Part shown: in pieces, positions 1 through 8,072 of the stretch
How the letters are laid out: each line of letters starts with the position of its first letter
Position numbering within the stretch: position 1 is the first letter of the stretch
From: an uncultured Clostridia bacterium
GTDB taxonomy: Bacteria; Bacillota; Clostridia; TANB77; CAG-508
Assembly: GCA_947623615.1 (NCBI GenBank)
Contig: CANQHH010000037.1
Coordinates: forward strand, 1 to 9,613
Length of the DNA stretch: 9,613 nt
Direction of reading: 5' to 3'
The notes under the pieces: generated by a model
What the model saw: only the letters and a program-made list of their open reading frames with translations
Told to the model about the DNA's origin: nothing
Databases searched by the model: none
Made by a program: the position numbers and the translations under genes

Positions 1-1320
1 ATGGGAACAGTATTCCCATTTACAACATCTGAAGTAGGACATCCATCAGGAGTTCCTTTAGGAATAAATAAGCAGACAGGTGTACCAATATTATTTGATA
101 ATTTCCACAATTCGCTTACAAATTACAATATGGTAATATTTGCAAAATCAGGAGCTGGTAAATCAGTAACTATGAAAACTTTAATTTCAAGATCTGCTGT
201 ATTAATGGGAATACAGAGCTTAGCGTTAGATGCAGAGGGTGAGTATAGCATAGTTGCAGAAAGTTTAGGTGGAATTAATGTTGTAATAAGTCCAACATCA
301 AAAACAGTAATAAACATATTTGATATAGAAACAGAAGTTGTAAAAGATGAAATTACAGGAAGAGACAGAACAGTTTTAAATGTAGAAAATAAAGTAGAAG
401 ATGTTACACAAGCATTATTAACAATGGCTAGAGGAAGTACAAGAAGTCAAGAAGTAAATGAGCTTACAAAACAGATAATAGCTGAATCCGTAGCAGAAGA
501 ATATATGGCAAATGGAATAAATAGTGATCCTAACAGTTTATTTGATACAAATAGCAATGATAGTTCAAATATGCTTGGGAGAAAAAAGAAACAAATGCCA
601 ACAATAGGTTCATGGTATAAAAGAATAAAAGCAAAAGCAGATGACAATAAAAACGCTGATTATAGTTTCCATTATAGTTACTTATTGAAGGTTATGAAAC
701 AATACATAAGAGAGTATGATGGACAAATGGCATATTTTGATGGGCAGTCAACATTTGATTTGTTAGAAGGCTCATTATTTATAAATCTAGATATTTCACA
801 ATTAGAAGAAAAATTTGCAAGACCTTTAGCACAACAAATATTGCTAGAGTGGATTTGGGAGAAATACGTAAAGAAAAATAGTGAAGACAGAACAAAAGCA
901 GCTAAAAAAAGAGTTTTAGTAGATGAGGCATGGATGTTATTGCCATATCCAGAAGCAGTAGACTTTTTAAATACAATGGCACGTCGTGCAAGAAAAAGAA
1001 ATGTATCACTTGCAATTATTTCGCAAAGATTTCAAGATTTTTATGAAAAACCAGAAGCGCAAGCAGTTTTGACATCATCAGATACTAAACTATTTTTAGC
1101 ACAAGATAAATCAGAAATACAATACTTAAAAGAAGTTTTTAAATTAAGCGAAGGAGAAGCAAACTTTTTAGTAACCTGTTTTAAAGGTGAAGGACTACTT
1201 AAAGTTGGAGCAGATAGTGCAATTATACAAATACAGCCAACAAGAAAAGAGTTTGAATTTGTTGAAACAAACTTAAATAAACTTGTAAAAAAAGGAAGGA
1301 ATCAAGAAATGAATTATTAG
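1..1320 (+). CDS. VirB4-like conjugation ATPase, C-terminal part (5'-truncated by window edge)
   Basis: This is the motor ATPase of a type IV secretion system, acting on the cytoplasmic face of the membrane. Numbering is from the first codon in the window. A Walker A loop AKSGAGKS lies at residues 48-55, followed by a DAEGEY motif near residue 77 that is typical of VirB4/TraC/ConE proteins. A helical insertion spans about 140-290. Walker B is VLVDEAW at 305-311, and the RRARKRN...IISQ motif starts near 327. The first P-loop residue is Ala instead of Gly, which the P-loop pattern allows. VirB4 proteins usually have several hundred residues before Walker A and only 47 are seen here, so the ATG at base 1 is probably an internal Met and the N-terminal domain lies upstream. 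The TAG stop is 12 bases before the next gene, whose SD begins immediately after it. Tn916 Orf16 is the positional equivalent. Family assignment is secure; substrate and element type are not. Confidence 0.93.
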   Translation: MGTVFPFTTSEVGHPSGVPLGINKQTGVPILFDNFHNSLTNYNMVIFAKSGAGKSVTMKTLISRSAVLMGIQSLALDAEGEYSIVAESLGGINVVISPTSKTVINIFDIETEVVKDEITGRDRTVLNVENKVEDVTQALLTMARGSTRSQEVNELTKQIIAESVAEEYMANGINSDPNSLFDTNSNDSSNMLGRKKKQMPTIGSWYKRIKAKADDNKNADYSFHYSYLLKVMKQYIREYDGQMAYFDGQSTFDLLEGSLFINLDISQLEEKFARPLAQQILLEWIWEKYVKKNSEDRTKAAKKRVLVDEAWMLLPYPEAVDFLNTMARRARKRNVSLAIISQRFQDFYEKPEAQAVLTSSDTKLFLAQDKSEIQYLKEVFKLSEGEANFLVTCFKGEGLLKVGADSAIIQIQPTRKEFEFVETNLNKLVKKGRNQEMNY

Positions 1321-1332
1321 GGGGAGGGAGAT

Positions 1333-4122
1333 ATGAAAATTACAAAAAATTGGACACAAAAGATAGCCATACTAATTGTAATCGTGTTTTCATTTAACTT
1401 TGTAACGCCTATATATTCGCAAGCTAGTTTTGGAGGAGTATTACTTGGACCTGTAGTAGATGTAGTAACTGCAATATTTGATTCTATAATGGGTGGACTC
1501 CAAGCAATTATGTATGATGGTACTTTTGGCTATTCGGTAGGAAATGAAGGTATGCTCGGAGGATTTTTGGGGCAAGCTTCGGAATTAGATGAATTAAAGC
1601 AAAAATATCCGTCATTAGAATATGATGATTCAAATGGAACTCCTAAAAAAACAATAAAAGTAGATGATTTAGATAGAGGCTGGTTTGCAAATTCAGTAAG
1701 TGCTATATTTGGTTTTACAGCTAATGACGATAATTTTGGAATACCAATTATAAAGTATAGCCCTGAAAAGATATTTTCTGGTGAAGTACCAGCACTTGAT
1801 GTAAACTTTTTATCTCCAAAAAAATGGAGTACATATGAAAATACAGGAGGAAGTACTACTCAAGCAGTTACAGATGTAGCTAATGCAGCAGTAGATGTAG
1901 CAGCAGACAATTTATATGCAGATAGGCTTGATGGAACAGCGACTGGTGAAGCTAAAAATTTAAATGATAAATCTATAACACAGGCACTTCAAGGAACAAT
2001 TTCAGATTGGTATAAATCATTAAGAAATTTAGCTATAGTCGGATTATTATCAGTATTATTATATGTTGGAATAAGAATAATAGTATCAAGTGCATCATCT
2101 GATAAAGCGAAATATAAACAGATGTTAGCAGATTGGTTTATAGCATTGTGTTTAGTAGTTGCATTGCAGTATATAATGGTATTTACACTAACAGTTGTAG
2201 AAATGATTACAGAGGGAATTGGAAATTCAAGTCAGGTTGCAATAACAGTAGAAGGAACAGATGATGACATAAAATTTAATACAGATTTAACAGGTTTCTG
2301 TAGATTTCAAGTACAATACAGCGATTTATCAACAAGATTAATATATTTAGTTTTATATATCGCATTATGTATATATACTTTAAAATTTACGTGGACATAT
2401 CTAAAAAGGTCAATTACAATGGCTTTCTTAACATTAATGGCGCCACTTGTAGCATTGACGTATCCAATAGATAAAATGAGGGATGGTTCAGCACAGGCAT
2501 TTAACTCGTGGTTAAAAGAATATGTGTTTAATGCATTATTACAACCATTTCATTTAATACTATATACAATATTTTTAGGATCAGCAATGAACATAGCAGT
2601 TGATAATCCAATATATGCTATAATTTTCTTAGCATTCATATCACCTGCTGAAAAGATATTAAGAGGATTCTTCGGATTTGATAAGGCAAGTACAGCTGCA
2701 GGAACAGCATTTGCGGGAGGAGTTACAGGAGCAGCTATGATGAGTATGGCAAAAGGAGCTGTTACAAAGATTGCTGGTAGTAGTGGTAAAAATGGTTCAG
2801 GAGGTCGTTCTGATAAAATTAAGGAGAAAAGCGAATTACCAAAACCAGAGAGTAAAAATGAGCTTGGTAAAGATGCAGGAATATTCTCAAGAGCAAATAT
2901 AAATGCTGGTCAAGGACAGGAACAAGAAGGAATACAAGGCGGAGGAAATAATTCTTCAAGAAATAATCAACAAGGAAATGATAGAAATGCTAGGTTAGAT
3001 GAAATAGCAAGACAGCGTGGATTCGAGGATGCAGAAGATGCTTGGCTTAATGGTGAGGATGTTGATAGTTGGTTACCTGATGAATCACAAGATACAAATG
3101 GTGAACAACCAGCTCCAATAAGATTTGCTAATACTGGTGAGCAATCTGAGGATGAAGGACAAACTGATCCAGGAATAAGATTTGCTAACAATGGTGAGGA
3201 ATCTGAAGATGAAGGTCAAGAACAAGCTGATCCAGGAATAAGATTTGCTAATAATGGTGAGCCACCTGCAGATGGAGGACAACAAGACGGTCAAGGAGCA
3301 GGACAGCAAGAAACTCGCCGTGGCGGATTCATAGGAGGAGTTAGAAATGTAGCTTCAAAACCAGCAAGATATACTGGAGATAAAATTAGATATTATGCTT
3401 ATAATCCAGAAGGAAAGAAAAAATTAAGACAAACGCTTAGAAATGCTGCAGTTAAAACAATAACTACTGGTGCAGGACTTGCAGTAGGTATTGGAGCAGG
3501 AATAACAGGTGATGATTTAGGAGATATCGCAAAAGGTGCAGCTGCAGGTATGGGAGCAGGAAATATAGTTGGAGGAATGGCATCAAAAAGAATAGGAAGT
3601 GCTACTTCAGCTGTAAGAGATGCATATAGAGAGGGTAAATATGGAAACGATTTACCAAATATTGAAGCAAGAGAATATGCTCAAACTTGGGCGTATGATG
3701 ATAATAATAGAACAGTTATGATGCAAAAGAGAAATCTAGAAGATAAAGGAATATATAGCCAAGAGGTAGAAACTCTTATGAATAGAGGTTCAGAATATGT
3801 TGAGCAAGGCATAACTGAAGATGTTGGTTCTATTAGTAAGGCATTAAAATTAGAAGATGACATAAAAAGAGATTTAGAAGAAGCTAATTATGATGGTGAT
3901 AAAAATCAATTAGCAAAAGAGGAGGCAATGTATATAGAAAGAATTGTAAATTCAGATGAATTCGATTCTGCTAAATTCAAAACAGATGAGAAGTATCAAG
4001 AATCATGGCAAAGAATCTTTAAGAGGTCATTAAAGAAAACCGGAATAAATGATAATAGAAAATTAGATAATCAATCTACATATATGTTAAATCTATTAAA
4101 GAAACGTCAAGGAGTAGATTAA
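1333..4122 (+). CDS. VirB6/TrbL-like polytopic T4SS channel protein with long C-terminal tail
   Basis: Probable inner-membrane channel subunit of the conjugation machine (929 aa). The ATG follows an SD of GGGGAGGGAG with a two-base spacer. Residues 1-31 look like a signal peptide: a basic start, a hydrophobic core at 11-24, and S-Q-A ending at 31. A soluble region follows to about 230. Hydrophobic segments lie near 232-253, 267-291, 335-355, 360-378, 398-417 and 422-437, with an Ala/Gly-rich stretch at 455-476. The Lys-rich loop 254-266 and acidic loop 292-334 fit inside and outside placement respectively. The remaining ~450 residues are hydrophilic: Gly/Gln/Asn-rich at 480-560, three IRFANxGE repeats near 596-650, a Gly/Ala-rich hydrophobic patch at 704-753, and a charged, probably helical end. 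Its place directly after the VirB4-like gene matches Tn916 orf15. The call rests on topology and position, not on a diagnostic motif. Which side the tail occupies is unresolved. Confidence 0.8.
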   Translation: MKITKNWTQKIAILIVIVFSFNFVTPIYSQASFGGVLLGPVVDVVTAIFDSIMGGLQAIMYDGTFGYSVGNEGMLGGFLGQASELDELKQKYPSLEYDDSNGTPKKTIKVDDLDRGWFANSVSAIFGFTANDDNFGIPIIKYSPEKIFSGEVPALDVNFLSPKKWSTYENTGGSTTQAVTDVANAAVDVAADNLYADRLDGTATGEAKNLNDKSITQALQGTISDWYKSLRNLAIVGLLSVLLYVGIRIIVSSASSDKAKYKQMLADWFIALCLVVALQYIMVFTLTVVEMITEGIGNSSQVAITVEGTDDDIKFNTDLTGFCRFQVQYSDLSTRLIYLVLYIALCIYTLKFTWTYLKRSITMAFLTLMAPLVALTYPIDKMRDGSAQAFNSWLKEYVFNALLQPFHLILYTIFLGSAMNIAVDNPIYAIIFLAFISPAEKILRGFFGFDKASTAAGTAFAGGVTGAAMMSMAKGAVTKIAGSSGKNGSGGRSDKIKEKSELPKPESKNELGKDAGIFSRANINAGQGQEQEGIQGGGNNSSRNNQQGNDRNARLDEIARQRGFEDAEDAWLNGEDVDSWLPDESQDTNGEQPAPIRFANTGEQSEDEGQTDPGIRFANNGEESEDEGQEQADPGIRFANNGEPPADGGQQDGQGAGQQETRRGGFIGGVRNVASKPARYTGDKIRYYAYNPEGKKKLRQTLRNAAVKTITTGAGLAVGIGAGITGDDLGDIAKGAAAGMGAGNIVGGMASKRIGSATSAVRDAYREGKYGNDLPNIEAREYAQTWAYDDNNRTVMMQKRNLEDKGIYSQEVETLMNRGSEYVEQGITEDVGSISKALKLEDDIKRDLEEANYDGDKNQLAKEEAMYIERIVNSDEFDSAKFKTDEKYQESWQRIFKRSLKKTGINDNRKLDNQSTYMLNLLKKRQGVD
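3118..3282 (+). repeat. In-frame tandem repeat in VirB6-like tail (IRFANxGE units)
   Basis: Three in-frame copies of a unit begin at 3118, 3175 and 3238. Each opens with a 24-base core coding for IRFANxGE. Copies 1 and 3, and copies 2 and 3, differ by a single base in this core. The core is followed by an acidic spacer (SEDEGQ in copies 1 and 2) and DPG. Spacing is 57 then 63 bases, because copy 2 carries two extra codons before DPG. The third copy degrades into a Gly/Gln-rich run. Near-identity at DNA level suggests recent slippage or recombination duplication within the gene. Confidence 0.85.
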
Positions 4123-4140
4123 TAAAAGGAGGCTATAATT

Positions 4141-5097
4141 GTGAATAAAATTATTAAATTTTGGAATCAAAATAGAAAACAATTAATAATAATGATGGCA
4201 ATTTTAGCCTTCATTATTATTATAATCCGAGTATTAGATAATTTTGCAGCCATGAGATTAGAAAGTGAAAATGAAAGAGAGAGGATTTCATCAGAAACAA
4301 CAGAGGAAACACAGCCTATAAAATCAGTTATTACAGGGCAAAAAGCATCAAAAGAAGATACAGAAGAAAATGTAGGAGTAGTAAAGGATTTTATAGAACT
4401 ATGTAATAATAAAGAATATGAAAAAGCTTTTTCTTTATTAACGCAAGATTGCCAGGGAGAATTTAATAATGATTTAAATACATTTATTAATAATTATGCT
4501 AAAAGAATTTTTAATACAAGTAAAACATATAAATTGGAATTGTGGTATGCAATGAACAATGCTTACACATACAAAATACAATATTACGAAAATAATTTAT
4601 TAGCAACAGGAAATAGTAATTTAACAAACAATATTGAGGATTATATAAGCATTCTTAGAGAAAATGATGAAACAAAAATAAGTATAAATAATTTTATAAA
4701 AAAGGAAAATATTAACAAATCACAAAAAGTAAATGATATAGAAATAATTGTAAATTATAAGAAGATGTATAGAGATTATGAAGAATATAACATAACTATA
4801 AAAAATTTAACATCTAAAGATGTATTACTAAGTGATGGAAAAGATAGTAAAGATATATGTTTAGTTGATGACAATAACATAGAATATTCATCATATTTAC
4901 ATGAAATTCCAATTGATAACTTAACATTAAAAAGTGGATATCAAGTAGTTTTAAATGTAAAATTCAATAAAATGTATAATGCATATAGAAATATAAAACG
5001 ATTAAAATTTGGAAATATAATTTTAGATAAAGAAAGTTATGAAAAAAGTACTGATAAAGATTCTATAGAGAAAACAGAAATAAATATTAAAATGTAG
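4141..5097 (+). CDS. Single-pass NTF2-like (VirB8/TcpC-type) protein with C-terminal Ig-like domain
   Basis: Probable outer-face scaffold component of the T4SS (318 aa). The start is GTG at 4141, placed eight bases after a strong SD (AAAAGGAGG, 4124-4132); no nearby ATG has comparable spacing. A short basic N-terminus precedes one transmembrane helix at about 14-32, then an acidic linker to about 78. Residues 80-190 have an NTF2-like pattern: VVKDFIELCNNKEYEKAF, then L...F...L..F...Y, then alternating strands. This resembles the units in the gene at 8073. Residues about 196-296 form a beta-rich module (YNITIKN, VLLSDG, LKSGYQVVLNVKF) with the spacing of DUF4352-type Ig-like domains of Gram-positive surface proteins. 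I recognise no named family for the whole protein. It sits between the VirB6-like and hydrolase genes, where Tn916 has no equivalent. Role inferred from fold and context; the Ig-like call is tentative. Confidence 0.72.
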   Translation: MNKIIKFWNQNRKQLIIMMAILAFIIIIIRVLDNFAAMRLESENERERISSETTEETQPIKSVITGQKASKEDTEENVGVVKDFIELCNNKEYEKAFSLLTQDCQGEFNNDLNTFINNYAKRIFNTSKTYKLELWYAMNNAYTYKIQYYENNLLATGNSNLTNNIEDYISILRENDETKISINNFIKKENINKSQKVNDIEIIVNYKKMYRDYEEYNITIKNLTSKDVLLSDGKDSKDICLVDDNNIEYSSYLHEIPIDNLTLKSGYQVVLNVKFNKMYNAYRNIKRLKFGNIILDKESYEKSTDKDSIEKTEINIKM

Positions 5098-5104
5098 AAA
5101 GTGT

Positions 5105-5110
5105 GGTGAT
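5105..5110 (+). promoter_or_regulatory. SD site GGTGAT deciding the hydrolase start
   Basis: GGTGAT pairs with the anti-SD part of 16S rRNA (within AAAGGAGGTGAT) and lies four bases before the ATG at 5115. That is correct spacing for this downstream portion of the SD. The in-frame GTG codons at 5103 and 5106 have only a weak AGAAAG upstream, so ATG 5115 is the preferred start. Confidence 0.6.
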
Positions 5111-5114
5111 AAGA

Positions 5115-8060
5115 ATGGGAGAGCAATTGCAGCCAGAAGAGCAAAAAGAGCAACAAGAACAACAAAAGAAAAATGGTATAATGCAAAATATAAAGAATAA
5201 TGTAAAAGAACAAGCAAAACAACAAGCAAAAACACAGGCAAAACAGGCAGGACTAAAGGTAACAAAAAAAGTAGCAATAAAGGTCGTATCTTTATTATTT
5301 TTAAAACCTCCTGTTTGTATAGTCACATGGGTTATTATTTTAATGATAGTTCTTTCAATGCTTTTGCATTCAGTATGGGATGCAGTAGGAGATAAAGTAA
5401 ATGAAGTAGTTGACAGTATTACAGATTTCTTTGAAGTTGATTATGAGTTTCAAGCTGGATTAATTACAATAAGTCAAGATGAAATTGATAAGGTTATAAA
5501 AGGAATTCAAGATTTAGGTGTAGATATAGATGGATTAAAACTTATGGGAGATCCAGATAAAGTAGATTATAGTGATCCAGATGTACAAGAACAAAATAAA
5601 ATCAGGTTAAGATATTACATAAAGCGATTTTTTGAAGCGCAGGCTATGACACAAACAATAAATACAAACCCTAATATAATAGAAAAATTATTAGCATCAG
5701 ATCCATATGGTTCTGTGTATGTATATAGACCAAAAGATAATTTAAAAGATGGAGATCCACTTACAAAAGACAATATAGAAAAAATGAAATTTGAAATGTA
5801 TGACAAATTAAAAGAAAAAATAGAAGCACCAGGAGGGCAAGATTTAACTAAAGTATTTTCTGTAAACCCTGATGGTAATAAATTAGTTTTAGTTGAAAAA
5901 CAAACAACAGGGGGAAATACTACATATAGTTTACGTGAGATAGATTATGAAAATGTTATAGCACAGTACACTACTCAAATGAAGTTTTTCTTGTATTTAG
6001 CAATGGTTACAGAAAATCCAGAATTTGCAGTTGCGGTAAGTAAAATGGTACAAGCTGGTGAGATTCGTTTAGTAGTAGTATATAGAACGACAGAAACAGA
6101 AACTACAACAACCGAAAGATATACACTTAATATAGAGACAAGAGCAGAAGAAACTCGATTTGGACCAGTGGCAAATTTTTCAAGCGAAGAGGAAGTAGTA
6201 AAAAGAGAAAAAACAACACAAGTAACACCGAGTGTGGTTGTAACATATGCTAAAACATGGTTTACAGAACAAGAAATAACATATAACAAAAAAGAAACAT
6301 CAGAAAGTTCTGATTCCGGTTTTTCGAATAATGGAGAAGATGACGCACCAAAACATTTGGGAGAAAATGAAGCAGGATATAATACATGGAAAACTAACAA
6401 GAGAATAAAAATAGAAACTAAAACAACGACAACGGAATATGTAAAAGGTACAAGTTCAGAAGTACAAGATAAAACAGGAGAGAAAGGAAGTCAAGGTTTA
6501 AATGATTCGGGAGATGTTGATGAAAATACAACATTTGTTGGATTATTAGATGATAAATTCCCAATTCCTGGAACAGTTAGATTCGAAAGCGCAGGAGGAA
6601 ATCTTGTAAGTGGAGCAGAAAGCTTTTTCTCACTATTAGCTAAAGACGAGGATACACAATATTTGGAACAGTTAATGAGATATATATTATATAAATATAC
6701 AGGAAGAAGTTATGGCGTAACAGAGTTTGACTTTAGTATGTATGGAGCAAGGGATTTCTCAACTGTTGGTGGTGGAAGTTTATCTGTTTTTGGAACAACG
6801 TTGAGTAGAGAAGAATTTATAAGCATAGCAACAGCATATAGTACTCGTAGTAGTTATGTAAAAAATATAGTTCCATATTTAGGAGATTTTTACGATGTAT
6901 GTACTAAGTCAGAATATAATGTAAACCCAGTATTAGCGTTAGCACATTCATGTTTGGAAACTTCATATGGAGCATCAAAATCAGGTAATAACTATTTTGG
7001 AATGGCGGTTTATAATGGTAAAAGTTCAGGAAGAACGTATTCATCTCCAAGGGAATCTATAGAAGATTATTGTAAGTGGGTAAAAAAACATTCGACAGTT
7101 GGAACACAATCTTATGCTTCAGATTATGCTCGAGCTCAAGAAATGGCAACAGTTAATGAAAAATTAGCTGGAACGCCAGATACTAATATATATGCATTAT
7201 ATTGTAGGTATGCTGTGTTATATAGTAATCATGCTTGTAATGAACCTGATTTTGATCATCCAGCAGGTGTTAATTACTACTTATCACATGGCGATGGTTG
7301 GGGAAAAGGTGGACGTGTGTACATATATATTATGTATGAACAGGGTTCAATAGCAACAGGAGAGTATAAAGTAAGATGTGGTCATCCAAATGCAAGTGAT
7401 CCTACAACCTTACAGGAACAAGCGGATTTTGCTCAATATACAACAGATCAGAGAATAAAGATAGCTAAAGACATATTTGGAGATAACGTATTTGGGGCAG
7501 GTAATGGGGAAACAACAGAAGGAACTACTTCAGCTGGAGGAATACAAGTAGCAACTGTAACAACATCATCTGGAAAAACATATAAAAGATTTAAACAAGG
7601 AACTGGACCATGGGCTGGTATGGGATATGCAGGTGGTACCATGTCGCACAGTGGATGCAATATGACTTGTGTAGCAATAGTACTAAGTGCATATGGATTT
7701 AACGATGTTACCCCTGCCAATTATGCAGGAGCTATGAAAAGTGCAGATGTAGAAATACAGAAAAAATTACCAGGTACGAAATTAAGAATACGTACAAAAG
7801 GTGTTGAAAAAAGTGCTTATGCAAACGTACAACCACAACACAAAGAGGATATAATGAATCATTTGGCTACAGGAAATCCAGTTGTATTTCATGTTTTATC
7901 TGGAAGTAAATACACTAATAGTCAGCACTGGATGGTATTAGTCGATATATCAGGAGAACAGGTTTATTTAATAGATCCAGGCTCTAGTAAGAGAGATGGT
8001 TGGGTAGATATAAATGAAGTATTAAGATACATGTGTTGTTATACAAAAGTAGCACCGTAA
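5115..8060 (+). CDS. Membrane-anchored bifunctional wall hydrolase: GH73 glucosaminidase + C39-like cysteine peptidase (VirB1/CwlT role)
   Basis: Opens the peptidoglycan for the conjugation channel (981 aa from ATG 5115; GTG at 5103 would add four residues). The Gln/Lys-rich cytoplasmic N-terminus (about 1-55, QAK repeats) precedes one transmembrane helix at 67-84 with no signal-peptidase site, so it should stay anchored. A stalk with no cysteines runs to about 565 and includes two Thr/Glu-rich stretches. Residues about 566-740 match GH73: ALAHSCLETSYG with catalytic Glu at 615, then NNYFGM and the SSPRESIEDYCKWV region. Residues about 815-981 match C39-like peptidases: SGCNMT with nucleophile Cys 848, QHWMVLV with His 938, and YLIDPGS with Asp 954. 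Both catalytic sets look intact. Tn916 Orf14/CwlT pairs a muramidase with NlpC/P60, so the domain choice here differs. Cleavage specificities are inferred from families. Domain calls are strong; the stalk is unassigned. Confidence 0.88.
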   Translation: MGEQLQPEEQKEQQEQQKKNGIMQNIKNNVKEQAKQQAKTQAKQAGLKVTKKVAIKVVSLLFLKPPVCIVTWVIILMIVLSMLLHSVWDAVGDKVNEVVDSITDFFEVDYEFQAGLITISQDEIDKVIKGIQDLGVDIDGLKLMGDPDKVDYSDPDVQEQNKIRLRYYIKRFFEAQAMTQTINTNPNIIEKLLASDPYGSVYVYRPKDNLKDGDPLTKDNIEKMKFEMYDKLKEKIEAPGGQDLTKVFSVNPDGNKLVLVEKQTTGGNTTYSLREIDYENVIAQYTTQMKFFLYLAMVTENPEFAVAVSKMVQAGEIRLVVVYRTTETETTTTERYTLNIETRAEETRFGPVANFSSEEEVVKREKTTQVTPSVVVTYAKTWFTEQEITYNKKETSESSDSGFSNNGEDDAPKHLGENEAGYNTWKTNKRIKIETKTTTTEYVKGTSSEVQDKTGEKGSQGLNDSGDVDENTTFVGLLDDKFPIPGTVRFESAGGNLVSGAESFFSLLAKDEDTQYLEQLMRYILYKYTGRSYGVTEFDFSMYGARDFSTVGGGSLSVFGTTLSREEFISIATAYSTRSSYVKNIVPYLGDFYDVCTKSEYNVNPVLALAHSCLETSYGASKSGNNYFGMAVYNGKSSGRTYSSPRESIEDYCKWVKKHSTVGTQSYASDYARAQEMATVNEKLAGTPDTNIYALYCRYAVLYSNHACNEPDFDHPAGVNYYLSHGDGWGKGGRVYIYIMYEQGSIATGEYKVRCGHPNASDPTTLQEQADFAQYTTDQRIKIAKDIFGDNVFGAGNGETTEGTTSAGGIQVATVTTSSGKTYKRFKQGTGPWAGMGYAGGTMSHSGCNMTCVAIVLSAYGFNDVTPANYAGAMKSADVEIQKKLPGTKLRIRTKGVEKSAYANVQPQHKEDIMNHLATGNPVVFHVLSGSKYTNSQHWMVLVDISGEQVYLIDPGSSKRDGWVDINEVLRYMCCYTKVAP

Positions 8061-8072
8061 GGGGAGGTAAGG

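Noticed and set aside
1..3. ATG at the first base as the true start of the ATPase
   Set aside because: Only 47 residues would precede Walker A and no SD can be seen. VirB4 proteins have a large N-terminal domain, so truncation by the window edge is more likely.
2967..3309. Two overlapping - strand frames over the tail repeats, showing repeated Cys/Ser motifs
   Set aside because: Their repetition is simply the complement of the IRFANxGE repeat. They have no independent support.
4098..4140. Possible terminator or promoter in the largest gene gap (18 bases)
   Set aside because: The gap holds only an SD and a short A/T run. There is no inverted repeat with a T tract and no spaced -35/-10 pair.
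5023..5326. Three overlapping - strand open frames across the 4141/5115 gene junction
   Set aside because: All sit opposite CAA/GAA/AAA/GCA-rich low-complexity codons of the hydrolase N-terminus. Several complement frames being open at once is typical of low complexity, and the predicted proteins are Leu/Phe/Cys-rich with no sense.
5975..6400. 141-codon open frame on the - strand
   Set aside because: It lies wholly inside the hydrolase gene, over its Thr/Glu-rich stalk. ACA and GAA codons on the + strand rarely give stops on the complement, so openness is a composition effect. The + frame carries recognisable domains.
6800..8060. Phage endolysin or tail-lysin interpretation of the GH73 + C39-like protein
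   Set aside because: The protein is anchored by an N-terminal membrane helix and sits among VirB4-, VirB6- and VirB8-like genes. No phage structural or holin genes are present.
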